DNA of 64,000 nucleotides from Clostridiales bacterium (GTDB lineage Bacteria > Bacillota > Clostridia > Lachnospirales > Lachnospiraceae). This document shows positions 25,630 through 33,779 of this stretch, in pieces. The stretch spans positions 1 to 64,000 of the forward strand of contig JAAYPT010000104.1 of NCBI GenBank assembly GCA_012519695.1, written 5' to 3'. Numbering within the stretch: the first letter of the stretch is position 1; each line of letters opens with the position of its first letter. The position numbers and the translations under genes were made by a program. The notes beneath the pieces are model-generated. The model was not told the origin of the DNA and did no database searches. It was given only the letters and a program-made list of their open reading frames with translations.

Positions 25630-26410
25630 ATCCAAGTGCCACGTCCAATATCATCATTATAAGAAACCCTAAGGCAAATCCTATGGTTCCAATGTTGGAA
25701 TGTTCTCCTTCTGATGCCTCCGGAAGCAATTCTTCCACCACCACATAAATCATTGCTCCTGCTGCAAAGGACAACAAATACGGCAAAAGTGGTACTACCA
25801 ATCCGGTAAGCAAAATGGTTATCACCGCACCTATAGGTTCTACTACTCCGGATGCTACTCCGTAAAAAAATGCTTTTGCTTTACTTCCTCCTTCACTTCG
25901 CAACGGCAAAGAAATAATAGCTCCTTCTGGGAAGTTCTGAATTGCGATTCCAATTGCTAATGCAAATGCACCTGTTACAGCAATCTGTCCTTCTCCACTT
26001 AATAATCCTGCAAATACCACACCTACTGCCATTCCCTCCGGAATATTATGAAGTGTAACAGCTAGTACCAGCATGGTTGTTTTTTTTAGGTTTGTCACCG
26101 GACCTTCCGGTTTTTCTGCATTCATATGCAAATGGGGAATAATCCTGTCCATTCCAAGCAAAAAGACAATACCCAATGCAAATCCTACCGCTGCCGGAAC
26201 AAATGCTAATCTTCCCATTTCTTCTGACATATCAATAGCCGGAATCAGTAATGACCATACCGAAGCTGCAACCATTACTCCTGACGCAAATCCTAATAAT
26301 GATTTTTGTACCAATGGTTTTATTTCATTTTTCAAAAAGAATACACACGCCGCACCTATTGTTGTTCCCAAAAAGGGAATTGCTAATCCAATTACAATAT
26401 TTATATTCAT
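25628..26410 (-). CDS. ZIP family divalent metal transporter
   Basis: This 260-residue, eight-helix protein has the two ZIP metal-site motifs HNIPEG in helix IV and QNFPEG in helix V, and a histidine-containing loop after helix III (PHLHMN). ZIP proteins import Zn2+, Mn2+ or Fe2+ into the cytoplasm; which metal is not clear. It is monocistronic, with its own promoter and a 17-base palindrome over the -35, and follows the GH53 terminator. AGGTGG serves as ribosome site. Confidence 0.92.
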   Translation of the reverse strand: MNINIVIGLAIPFLGTTIGAACVFFLKNEIKPLVQKSLLGFASGVMVAASVWSLLIPAIDMSEEMGRLAFVPAAVGFALGIVFLLGMDRIIPHLHMNAEKPEGPVTNLKKTTMLVLAVTLHNIPEGMAVGVVFAGLLSGEGQIAVTGAFALAIGIAIQNFPEGAIISLPLRSEGGSKAKAFFYGVASGVVEPIGAVITILLTGLVVPLLPYLLSFAAGAMIYVVVEELLPEASEGEHSNIGTIGFALGFLIMMILDVALG

Positions 26411-26442
26411 ACTTTTCCACCTGCCTAACTCATTCTATTTTT

Positions 26443-26477
26443 AATATATGTGCCACAACTAAAGTTTGTGAAACTTT
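26443..26477 (-). promoter_or_regulatory. Promoter and palindromic operator of the ZIP transporter gene
   Basis: TTCACA (26472-26467) and TATATT (26448-26443) with an 18-base spacer form a plausible promoter. The -35 is embedded in a perfect palindrome AAAGTTT-GTG-AAACTTT (26461-26477), a likely binding site for a metal-responsive repressor. Confidence 0.5.
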
Positions 26478-26520
26478 TGACACTATTATATAGTTTATCA
26501 TATCCCTTCTTAAAGAAAAA

Positions 26521-26563
26521 GAGAAACAGACCGTTCCACTCAATGCCTAATGGTCTATTTCTC
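26521..26563 (-). terminator. Intrinsic terminator after the GH53 gene
   Basis: A 12-base stem with one mismatch (26521-26532 with 26552-26563) is followed on the minus strand by a T-rich run. It lies 28 bases after the GH53 stop. Confidence 0.8.
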
Positions 26564-26591
26564 TCATTTATTCTATATTCCAATCTTTCTT

Positions 26592-27701
26592 CTACTCTTT
26601 AAAATTCCGAATTACTTCTAAGGCTGGAAGTGCATTGCCTTCATAATCAAATAATGCCTGATTTGCCCATTCATTTCCACAGGGTCCCTTATCTTTCATG
26701 TATTCCAAGGACGCTTCCGTTGCCCAGCCGGAACCTTTTACCGGAATCCACGCAGGCTCCCAATAATAAAATCCACAACCTTTGTTCTCCGGTATCTCCT
26801 TCAAACGCTTCATAATATCCAACATAAAATCACTTTGTCCCTGCTTCGTCATTGGATATTCTATCTGTTCTACCAAAGAAGGCTTCGTTGCCATCCCTTT
26901 TCGTTCTTTTTCCCCTAGTCCTTCATAAGCTGCATAATCTTCCATAGTGTATCCCATAGATTCTTCTGCAATTATTAAGTCTTTTCCATAACGTTTTGCA
27001 ATATCTTTCATATTATTGCTGAGACTGTCTAAACTGCCATGCCAGAACGGATAATAAGATAAACCTATCACATCAAAATCTTCTCCCCGTTTACAATAAT
27101 TATCAAACCATCTTCGATACAGTTCATTATTTCCTCCATTATCCAGGTGAATCATAATGGGCATTTGTGGTGTTACTGCCTTTACTCCTCGAATTCCACT
27201 GCTCACAAAGCGAGCCAGATTATCATAATTCGGTATTTCTCCCTCCGGCCACAACATACCATTAGAAAGCTCATTTCCTACCTGAACCATAGTAGGGATT
27301 GCTTCTGCCTGTTCTAATGCCTTCATTACCTCTACTGTATAGTCATATACTGCCTGTTCTAATTCTTCTACCGAATAATTCTTCCATGCTTTGGGCTTTA
27401 TCTGTTTTCCCGGATCTGCCCAAAAATCACTGTAATGAATATCCAATAAAAAATCCAAACCTTTCTTTCGCACCTTTTGTGCCATTTTTATTGTAGTAGA
27501 TAGGTCATTGGTTCCTGCACCATAGGGTTCTCCTGTTTCTGAATAAGGATTATGCCAAAGGCGCAATCGTACTGCATTGATACCATAATCCATCAGAATA
27601 TCCAACACATCCTTTTCCATCCCATGGTCATAGTATTTTGCGCCCAGTCTTTCTAATTCTTCCATTGTGGACAAATCCACACCCTTAATAAATTTATCCA
27701 T
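26592..27701 (-). CDS. Arabinogalactan endo-beta-1,4-galactanase, GH53
   Basis: This 369-residue TIM-barrel enzyme of clan GH-A starts with FIKGVDLS and has VRLRLWHNP, DIHYSDFWADPGKQ, acid/base glutamate in VQVGNELSNG and nucleophile glutamate in IIAEES, all typical of GH53. The family cleaves beta-1,4-galactan side chains of pectin. There is no signal peptide, so it probably acts on imported oligosaccharides in the cytoplasm. A hairpin terminator lies just before its ribosome site. Confidence 0.93.
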   Translation of the reverse strand: MDKFIKGVDLSTMEELERLGAKYYDHGMEKDVLDILMDYGINAVRLRLWHNPYSETGEPYGAGTNDLSTTIKMAQKVRKKGLDFLLDIHYSDFWADPGKQIKPKAWKNYSVEELEQAVYDYTVEVMKALEQAEAIPTMVQVGNELSNGMLWPEGEIPNYDNLARFVSSGIRGVKAVTPQMPIMIHLDNGGNNELYRRWFDNYCKRGEDFDVIGLSYYPFWHGSLDSLSNNMKDIAKRYGKDLIIAEESMGYTMEDYAAYEGLGEKERKGMATKPSLVEQIEYPMTKQGQSDFMLDIMKRLKEIPENKGCGFYYWEPAWIPVKGSGWATEASLEYMKDKGPCGNEWANQALFDYEGNALPALEVIRNFKE

Positions 27702-27727
27702 ATTTTTTCTCCTTTTTTACCGGAAAA

Positions 27728-27747
27728 GGGCTGTTTAAAAACAGCCC
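27728..27747 (-). terminator. Intrinsic terminator between the zinc-ribbon gene and GH53
   Basis: A perfect 9-bp stem (27728-27736 with 27739-27747) with a two-base loop is followed by four T on the minus strand. It ends only about 27 bases before the GH53 start, so it may also act as an attenuator for that gene. Confidence 0.7.
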
Positions 27748-27761
27748 CTACTCTTTCCTGA

Positions 27762-27980
27762 TTAGTCAAAATCAAATTTATCAAACCGTTTCATCATTGC
27801 ACCATAACGGAAACGTACCATTTCATTTTTCTCTAAAACATCTTCTTCTGTTCCATGATACTGACACCGAATACAATAATATTCTTTCTTGTCTTTGTCA
27901 TAAAACATATCAATGTCCAAATCTCTCATAAAACAGGATGGACAACGATAATTTAATTTGCCTTTTCCAGATTGAGCCAT
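27762..27980 (-). CDS. Small zinc-ribbon-like protein
   Basis: This 72-residue protein has two CxxC pairs, CPSC near residue 14 and CIRC near 36, spaced as in a zinc ribbon, followed by a charged C-terminal helix. It overlaps the end of the upstream large gene by 28 bases, so it is probably made with it. No specific function can be assigned. Confidence 0.6.
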   Translation of the reverse strand: MAQSGKGKLNYRCPSCFMRDLDIDMFYDKDKKEYYCIRCQYHGTEEDVLEKNEMVRFRYGAMMKRFDKFDFD

Positions 27981-29785
27981 GTCGCAAATACCTCCTTATC
28001 CGAAACTTTTTTCTTATATCCTAAGGTAAACATTGGGGAGAATGCATATCCTTCCTTAATATATCCCTCTGCATCACTTGATGAAGTAAGAGATACTTTT
28101 GTCTGAATTGCCGAAATCACTGCACTTACTGCTTTTGCCCCTTCCAAGCTTTCCTCTCTGCATTTGTATGCATAAGAAATTGTCTTTGTTTCGTTTCCTT
28201 CACATGCTAATGTAATTCCTGTCATATCCTCCGGATATTCTGTTGTTCCATAGCATGCCACCATGTATTCGTTTAATTCTACTTCAGCATTTGGATTACT
28301 CATTTCAAGAATGGTACGTTCCATTTTAATATTAGATGCACCCTCTTCAAAATAAATCTTTGTCTGAAGTTTTACTGTTAAATCTGCAAATTCAATATCT
28401 ACCGGATTCAATGTTAAAATACGGGTATTTCCTTCTTGTGAAAAATGTGCCTTGGTACGGCATAAGCATAAGTCTACTTCTTCTCCATTATGTGTAAGTT
28501 TTGCACTTCGTACTGTTCCTTCTCCTGCATAATGTGTAAAGTAACCTGCACGATATTTTTCCTGAATCAAAAATGGATAAGATGCATCCTGTACATGAGG
28601 AGTTCCTATTCCAACCGGCCATTCCAACTTTGCTGCATAAGGACGAAGGTCTACAATTGCTCCACCCTGATCCATATTTACACATGCTCTCATATATGGG
28701 TCTGTATACCAGAATACCTGCTTATCCGAACCGTAAAGAATATCTCTCCAAAGAGCACATTCCGGTTCTTTGTAACTCTTTTTCTGGCGATAATAATCTG
28801 CGAACTCAGTCATTGTCATATCTACCAGTTTGCCCTCTTTTTTCAACTTTCCATAATATGCACAACCATCAGAATAAGATTTCTCCAACAGTTCATAAGG
28901 AGCCTCCCAGCGTCCCATCTTATTCATCCAGCCCGGTCCTACAAACATCATATTATATGCATATCCATTATTGTATTTTTCCAAGGAGCGATACTGGTCA
29001 ATTAAATTATATAAGTATGGATATTCCCAGGTCTTGGAATCATAAATCATACCACGAAGTACATTCTGTGGGTGTGTTCCGAAATTGGAACCGTTTCCAT
29101 CATAACATGCTAACAGGTCACGAGAAAGATGTGGAATGGCTACAATTCCAGAGTCTTCACTTTCGTCTGCTGCCGGCGCATGTGTGTTTTGTTTGGAAGG
29201 AATCCACGGAGCCCATGGACCGCCATCAAACAAAGTATACCAGGAATTGTTGCAGGTATGATATGCCTTTGGACCTTCTTCCCAACAAGTTGCAACTGCA
29301 CATTTTACAGATGGATATTTTTCCTTAATATAATTAGTCAAATCTGCATCCATATAATAGGAACCAGTAGACTCCGGATAGAATCCAAAACGTTCATGGA
29401 ATTTTTCAAATACATCGTCTACAATGGACTTCTTATCTTCCATAGAAAACATCCAAATACAGAAATCTTTTGTTTTATACTTTTCACGAAATTCTTTGCA
29501 AGGCAGTCCTAATAAAGATAATGCAATTTCATCACCATATTTCTCATGGTCTGCTTTTGCTAATTCTACTGCCTCATCATTAAATAAGCTTGCATATGTC
29601 ATCTGAATGGTAGTTTTTAATCCATTCTGATGTGCCAGTCTCTGCTGTGTCTTAAAAATGTCCAGCGACTCTGTCAATAATGCCTTTCTTCCGATATCTT
29701 CTTCCTTTCCATGTCCAGTTACTTTTTCTGCATACTCTGGAACCATTTCCGGACGATGAATAATGTTTACCACAAATTTATCCAT
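27953..29785 (-). CDS. Large cytoplasmic protein of unknown function, possibly carbohydrate-active
   Basis: This 610-residue protein has no signal peptide. The first ~350 residues look like an alpha/beta barrel: the pattern TTIQMTYASLFND, a PESTGSYYMDADLT segment and a trailing YKYPS..CAVATCWEEG resemble polysaccharide deacetylase or GH57-like barrels. The last ~250 residues are beta-rich, as in sugar-enzyme accessory domains. I do not recognise a named family. Its neighbours are a galactanase and a zinc-ribbon protein, which hints at glycan metabolism. GGAGAG precedes the ATG. Confidence 0.7.
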   Translation of the reverse strand: MDKFVVNIIHRPEMVPEYAEKVTGHGKEEDIGRKALLTESLDIFKTQQRLAHQNGLKTTIQMTYASLFNDEAVELAKADHEKYGDEIALSLLGLPCKEFREKYKTKDFCIWMFSMEDKKSIVDDVFEKFHERFGFYPESTGSYYMDADLTNYIKEKYPSVKCAVATCWEEGPKAYHTCNNSWYTLFDGGPWAPWIPSKQNTHAPAADESEDSGIVAIPHLSRDLLACYDGNGSNFGTHPQNVLRGMIYDSKTWEYPYLYNLIDQYRSLEKYNNGYAYNMMFVGPGWMNKMGRWEAPYELLEKSYSDGCAYYGKLKKEGKLVDMTMTEFADYYRQKKSYKEPECALWRDILYGSDKQVFWYTDPYMRACVNMDQGGAIVDLRPYAAKLEWPVGIGTPHVQDASYPFLIQEKYRAGYFTHYAGEGTVRSAKLTHNGEEVDLCLCRTKAHFSQEGNTRILTLNPVDIEFADLTVKLQTKIYFEEGASNIKMERTILEMSNPNAEVELNEYMVACYGTTEYPEDMTGITLACEGNETKTISYAYKCREESLEGAKAVSAVISAIQTKVSLTSSSDAEGYIKEGYAFSPMFTLGYKKKVSDKEVFATWLNLEKAN

Positions 29786-29804
29786 GTTTTCTCTCCTTTT
29801 CTCT

Positions 29805-29976
29805 TCGTGTCCCGTTGTTCACCGTTGCGCAATCGGTTGCTCTGTTTGATAAAGAGTTTGTTCGCCGGACTCTTCTGCACCCGAGTGATGTGGTTTACGG
29901 CTAATTTCAGCTCCACGAGGTGCGCTTCCTTAGCGGAGCATTTTTTATGCAATAGAACGCAATTTCCTATTGCATA
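29805..29976 (-). other. GC-richer structured intergenic element (candidate RNA or repeat)
   Basis: The stretch upstream of the 610-residue gene is clearly richer in G+C than its surroundings and can fold on the minus strand. I see GCTCC/GGAGC, GCACC/GGTGC, AAGAGT/ACTCTT and ACCG/CGGT around a TTGCGCAA core. A separate 10-bp TATGCAATAG/CTATTGCATA hairpin flanked by T6 and A6 closes it (29941-29982). A 61-codon frame runs through it but has no ribosome site or protein-like composition that I trust. It could be a regulatory RNA, an interspersed repeat or part of the mRNA leader. Confidence 0.45.
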
Positions 29977-29979
29977 AAA

Positions 29980-30024
29980 AAAGTGTAGATACAGAAAGCT
30001 TTACGCCTTCCATATCTACACTTT
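29980..30024 (-). terminator. Intrinsic terminator of the feo operon
   Basis: A perfect 12-bp stem (29980-29991 with 30013-30024) is followed by T7 on the minus strand. It lies 31 bases after the Fur-like gene stop. Confidence 0.88.
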
Positions 30025-30055
30025 AATTATAACATTATGTGGATTTTTGAAATAC

Positions 30056-30487
30056 TTAACACGTTTTCTCATCACAGTCACAACCGGTGATTGTAACTGA
30101 TTCGATTCCCTGGTTTTTCAGATATCCGCAAGCACTTAAGCCTCTACGGATTACCTCATTCCATTCTTTTGCAGAAAGATTATAGCTGCTGTCATCATCC
30201 AGAACTACAGTGCAGGCATTTTGTAAAAGACAGTTTGGAGAATATGCTACTTTATACATATTCTTTCTATTGATAGCACCAATCTCTTCCAGCATATTTA
30301 CCATGCGGTATACTGTGGCTGCTCCAATACCTTCGTCTTTCTTTGATGCCTTGTAAAAAATTTCCTTACAGCAGTTACAGTCTTCCTCCAATATGATGTC
30401 CAAAATCAAACGCCGCTGTCTGGTAATTCTACATCCATTCTCTTTTAACTTTTCCAGTATCATTTCTTTCTGCATTTGTGTTTTCAT
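30056..30487 (-). CDS. Fur-family regulator with altered metal-binding C-terminal domain
   Basis: This 143-residue protein has a normal Fur N-terminal winged helix (GCRITRQRRLILD...ATVYRMVNMLEEIGAI). The C-terminal half lacks the HHDH-type sensor motif and the usual CxxC pair; instead it has NCLLQNAC and ends GCDCDEKTC. It may sense metal differently, or not at all. It starts one base after the feoB stop, so the two are coupled. A Fur-box-like dyad lies at the operon promoter (33212-33230), making feedback on feo plausible. Confidence 0.8.
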   Translation of the reverse strand: MKTQMQKEMILEKLKENGCRITRQRRLILDIILEEDCNCCKEIFYKASKKDEGIGAATVYRMVNMLEEIGAINRKNMYKVAYSPNCLLQNACTVVLDDDSSYNLSAKEWNEVIRRGLSACGYLKNQGIESVTITGCDCDEKTC

Positions 30488-30488
30488 A

Positions 30489-32636
30489 TTATTTTGCTCC
30501 CACCATACCTTTTACTTTCAATGTGTTACTTTCCTTATAAGGACGGAACAACATGTAGATGAATCCTACAATAAGAACAATTGCTACTACTGTTCCTATT
30601 CCAAATACACCTGTTGTAATCCATGTTCCAACCTGATAGATACACATAGAAACAATATATGCTAAAATACACTGATATCCGATTGCAAACCAGAACCATT
30701 TTGCATTATTCATTTCTCTCTTAATTGCTCCCATTGCTGCGAAGCAAGGTGCGCATAACAAGTTAAATACTAAGAAGGAGTAAGCAGCTACTGCTGTCAT
30801 GCTTCCTGCAAGCTGTCCCCAAATTTCTGCTCCGTCTTCTGCAACTTCTCCGAATCCAAAAAGGATACCAAAAGTACCTACTACGTTTTCTTTTGCAATC
30901 AATCCGGTTACGGCTGCAACTGCCATCTTCCAATCTCCCCAACCAAGTGGTGCGAAAATCGGTGCAATAACATTTCCGATAGATGCTAAAATACTTTCGT
31001 TTAACTGATCTTCTTCTAACATTCCGAAGGAACCGTCTACCCAACCGAATCCCTGTAAGAACCAAAGAATAACAGTTGATAATAAAATGATTGTTCCTGC
31101 CTTTTTAATGAAGGACCATCCACGCTCCCACATACTTCTTAATACGTTTCCTATTGTTGGCATATGATATGCCGGAAGTTCCATAACGAATGGTGCTGGG
31201 TCTCCGGCAAACATTTTTGTTTTCTTTAAGATAATTCCGGAACAGATAATTGCTGCAATACCTACAAAGTAAGCACTTGGTGCAACCCATGCTGCTCCAT
31301 CAAATAACGCACCTGCAATCAATGCGATAATTGGTAACTTAGCTCCACATGGAATAAATGTGGTAGTCATGATTGTCATTTTACGGTCTCTGTCGTTTTC
31401 GATTGTACGGCTTGCCATAACTCCCGGAACACCACATCCACTTCCGATTAACATTGGGATGAAGGACTTTCCGGAAAGACCGAACTTACGGAAAATTCTA
31501 TCCATGATAAATGCGATTCTTGCCATGTATCCACATTCTTCTAATAATGCAAGAAAAATGAACAATACTAACATCTGTGGAACGAATCCAAGTACCGCAC
31601 CAACACCGGAGATAATACCATCAACAATAAGTCCTGTCAGCCAGTCTGCACATCCGATATTCTCAAAGAAGCTCTGAGCTCCCGGAACAATCCATTCACC
31701 AAACAATGTGTCATTTGTCCAGTCTGTAAGAATCGAACCTACAGTTGTTACGGAAACATAATATACAATAAACATTACAACTGCAAAGATTGGTAATGCC
31801 AAGAAACGGTTTGTTACAATCTTATCAATCTTATCGGAAATTGTAAGCTTCTCTGTATTCTTTCTTGTATAACAATCTTTAATGATAGAAGAGATGTAAG
31901 TATATCTTTCATTTGTGATAATACTTTCTGTATCATCATCCATTTCTTTTTCAATGGTTGAAATCTCTGCTGTTACATCCGGAACATTCTTCATCTGTGT
32001 AACAATCTTATCATCTTTTTCTAATAACTTAATTGCAAAGAAACGTTTCTGTTCTTCTGCAACATCTGTTCCAATTTTATCTTCAATAGAAGCTAATACG
32101 CTTTCTACTTCTGGTGCAAAGCTATGTACAGGTGTTTTTGCTGTCTTATTCTCTGCAAGTTTTACTGCCTTTTCAGCAGCCTCTTTAATACCTGTTCCTT
32201 TTAATGCTGAAATTTCTACTACTTCACATCCAAGTTTTTCGCTGAGCTTCTTAATATTAATCTTATCTCCACTCTTTGCAACCAAATCCATCATGTTTAC
32301 TGCCATGATAACCGGAATTCCCAGTTCCATTAACTGTGTGGATAAATAAAGGTTACGCTCAATATTGGTTCCATCTACGATATTCAAGATGGCATCTGGT
32401 CTTTCACCAATAAGGTAGTTTCTTGCCACTACTTCTTCCAAAGTATATGGGGATAAAGAATAAATACCCGGCAAGTCCATGATAACTACATCTTTGTGGT
32501 TTTTAAGCTTTCCTTCCTTCTTTTCTACCGTAACACCCGGCCAGTTTCCTACAAACTGGTTAGAACCGGTCAGTGCATTAAATAATGTTGTTTTTCCGCA
32601 GTTTGGGTTACCTGCTAATGCAATTTTTACTGACAT
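30489..32636 (-). CDS. feoB: Ferrous iron transporter FeoB
   Basis: This 715-residue protein has an N-terminal G domain (G1 GNPNCGKTT at 9-17, G3 DLPGIYS, G4 NMMD), a helical GDI-like region, then a polytopic membrane part with the conserved PCGAKLPI segment and duplicated gate domains. It takes up Fe2+ under anaerobic conditions. Length and motifs are complete. It follows two feoA genes and precedes a Fur-like gene in one operon with iron-type operators. Confidence 0.97.
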   Translation of the reverse strand: MSVKIALAGNPNCGKTTLFNALTGSNQFVGNWPGVTVEKKEGKLKNHKDVVIMDLPGIYSLSPYTLEEVVARNYLIGERPDAILNIVDGTNIERNLYLSTQLMELGIPVIMAVNMMDLVAKSGDKINIKKLSEKLGCEVVEISALKGTGIKEAAEKAVKLAENKTAKTPVHSFAPEVESVLASIEDKIGTDVAEEQKRFFAIKLLEKDDKIVTQMKNVPDVTAEISTIEKEMDDDTESIITNERYTYISSIIKDCYTRKNTEKLTISDKIDKIVTNRFLALPIFAVVMFIVYYVSVTTVGSILTDWTNDTLFGEWIVPGAQSFFENIGCADWLTGLIVDGIISGVGAVLGFVPQMLVLFIFLALLEECGYMARIAFIMDRIFRKFGLSGKSFIPMLIGSGCGVPGVMASRTIENDRDRKMTIMTTTFIPCGAKLPIIALIAGALFDGAAWVAPSAYFVGIAAIICSGIILKKTKMFAGDPAPFVMELPAYHMPTIGNVLRSMWERGWSFIKKAGTIILLSTVILWFLQGFGWVDGSFGMLEEDQLNESILASIGNVIAPIFAPLGWGDWKMAVAAVTGLIAKENVVGTFGILFGFGEVAEDGAEIWGQLAGSMTAVAAYSFLVFNLLCAPCFAAMGAIKREMNNAKWFWFAIGYQCILAYIVSMCIYQVGTWITTGVFGIGTVVAIVLIVGFIYMLFRPYKESNTLKVKGMVGAK

Positions 32637-32735
32637 ATGAACTCCTATCTGCCTTTTCAGGCTTTTTTTCCTTTTGTTTGAATATGTTTGTTTTTTCTTA
32701 CTACAATTAGTGCATCCTAACCATAGGTCAAAAAA

Positions 32736-32954
32736 TTATTCTACCTCTATCATTTCTGCGTCTGCTTTTCTCAGAGATAATTCATATCCTCTCACGGTAA
32801 CTTCTACTGGATCTCCCAGAGGTGCTACTTTTCTTACAAACACTTCTACTCCCTTTGTAATCCCCATGTCCATAATCCGGCGTTTTACCGGTCCTTCTCC
32901 ATTGAGTTTTCTGACTTTCACTGTCTTTCCACATGGAACTTGCTTTAATGTCAT
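32736..32954 (-). CDS. feoA: FeoA-like protein (second copy)
   Basis: This 72-residue SH3-like protein has the FeoA pattern: conserved DMGITKGVEV turn and a terminal LRKADAEMIEVE strand. FeoA is a cytoplasmic partner of FeoB needed for full Fe2+ uptake. It lies 15 bases after the first feoA and about 100 bases before feoB. Confidence 0.9.
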   Translation of the reverse strand: MTLKQVPCGKTVKVRKLNGEGPVKRRIMDMGITKGVEVFVRKVAPLGDPVEVTVRGYELSLRKADAEMIEVE

Positions 32955-32969
32955 GTCTTTTTCCTTCCT

Positions 32970-33188
32970 TTATATCATTATTTTATTTGCCATATCTTTA
33001 TTAATGGCAACTCTTGACTCTTTTACATTTACGATCATATTCCCGTCGATTTCAGATACGACAGTGACCAGCCCCCCAATTACAAATCCGAGATTTTCTA
33101 AAAATCTTCGTGTCTCCTCTTTTCCGCCAACCTTTTTAATCACATTCGCTTCTCCGGCTTTAGCCATGGTTAAGGGCATCATTCTCAT
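32970..33188 (-). CDS. feoA: FeoA-like protein (first copy)
   Basis: A 72-residue SH3-like FeoA protein (LGFVIGGLVTVV turn, VNVKESRVAINKDMANKIMI end) and the first gene of the feo operon. The AGAGG ribosome site directly abuts the first ATG, so the third codon ATG (33182) is the likelier start. Two different FeoA proteins before one FeoB are common in clostridia. Confidence 0.88.
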   Translation of the reverse strand: MRMMPLTMAKAGEANVIKKVGGKEETRRFLENLGFVIGGLVTVVSEIDGNMIVNVKESRVAINKDMANKIMI

Positions 33189-33211
33189 CCTCTTTTCTGT
33201 AATTCTTTTTT

Positions 33212-33230
33212 GATAATGAATCTCATTAAC
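33212..33230 (-). promoter_or_regulatory. Fur-box-like site of the feo operon
   Basis: The 19-mer agrees with the classical Fur box GATAATGATAATCATTATC at 15 of 19 positions and contains the exact dyad TAATGA-ATC-TCATTA. It lies just downstream of the feo transcription start, a position suited to repression. Confidence 0.55.
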
Positions 33231-33240
33231 ATTTCCGTAA

Positions 33241-33272
33241 GTTAGTATATTCTAACTTTTATTAGTTGTCAA
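33241..33272 (-). promoter_or_regulatory. feo promoter overlapped by a GTTAG-N6-CTAAC operator
   Basis: TTGACA (33272-33267) and TATACT (33249-33244) with a 17-base spacer make a near-consensus promoter. The dyad GTTAG-TATATT-CTAAC (33241-33256) covers the -10, so a bound repressor would block RNA polymerase. The same dyad occurs at 15303-15318. The DtxR-family gene divergent from it is the obvious candidate regulator. Confidence 0.75.
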
Positions 33273-33298
33273 TAATTTTATTGATATTTTTTCTCAAT

Positions 33299-33327
33299 TT
33301 GCTTTTTTTATTCTTATATGCTATACT
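33299..33327 (+). promoter_or_regulatory. Promoter of the DtxR-family regulator gene
   Basis: TTGCTT (33299-33304) and TATACT (33322-33327) with a 17-base spacer precede the gene. A palindrome AGTTAT-TT-ATAACT (33330-33343) at the expected start site may be an autoregulatory operator. Confidence 0.55.
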
Positions 33328-33371
33328 ATAGTTATTTATAACTAACTTATTATTAGAGAAGGGGCTTTTAC

Positions 33372-33743
33372 ATGAAAACAAACGAATCATCAGAAAATTA
33401 TTTAGAAACTATTTTAATCTTAAGTCAAAGACTTCCTGTGGTACGTTCCATTGACGTTGCTACCGAACTAGGCTTTAAAAAATCCAGTGTAAGCGTTGCT
33501 ATGAAACACCTACGCGAAAAGAATCATATCACTGTTTCAGAAGCCGGCTACATTACACTTACGGATGCCGGAAGAGAAATTGCAGAAATGATTTATGAAC
33601 GTCACAATATCCTTACCAGTATGTTAGTGACTCTTGGTGTAACACCTGAGATTGCTGCGGAAGATGCTTGCCGCATTGAACATGTTATCAGTGCAGAAAG
33701 TTTTGCTGCTATCAAGGATCATTTCAACAGCAAAAAGAAATAA
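33372..33743 (+). CDS. DtxR/MntR-family metal-dependent transcriptional regulator
   Basis: This 123-residue protein has an N-terminal winged helix (SENYLETILILSQ...VRSIDVATELGFKKSSVSVAMKHL) and a metal-binding dimerisation domain (E.A..DACRIEHVIS). The C-terminal SH3 domain is missing, as in MntR-size members. Such proteins bind DNA when loaded with Fe2+ or Mn2+. It is divergent from feoAAB and has an AGAAGGGG ribosome site. I infer that it binds GTTAG-N6-CTAAC at the feo and flavodoxin promoters. Confidence 0.92.
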   Translation: MKTNESSENYLETILILSQRLPVVRSIDVATELGFKKSSVSVAMKHLREKNHITVSEAGYITLTDAGREIAEMIYERHNILTSMLVTLGVTPEIAAEDACRIEHVISAESFAAIKDHFNSKKK

Positions 33744-33779
33744 TTTTAAAATATGTACATATGAAACTATGAAAAAGAA

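Noticed and set aside
28573-29328. 251-codon plus-strand frame
   Set aside because: It lies wholly opposite the 610-residue minus-strand protein, has no ribosome site and no protein-like pattern.
29767-29952. 61-codon minus-strand frame as a gene
   Set aside because: It overlaps the start of the large gene and coincides with a GC-rich foldable element; no ribosome site or recognisable domain.
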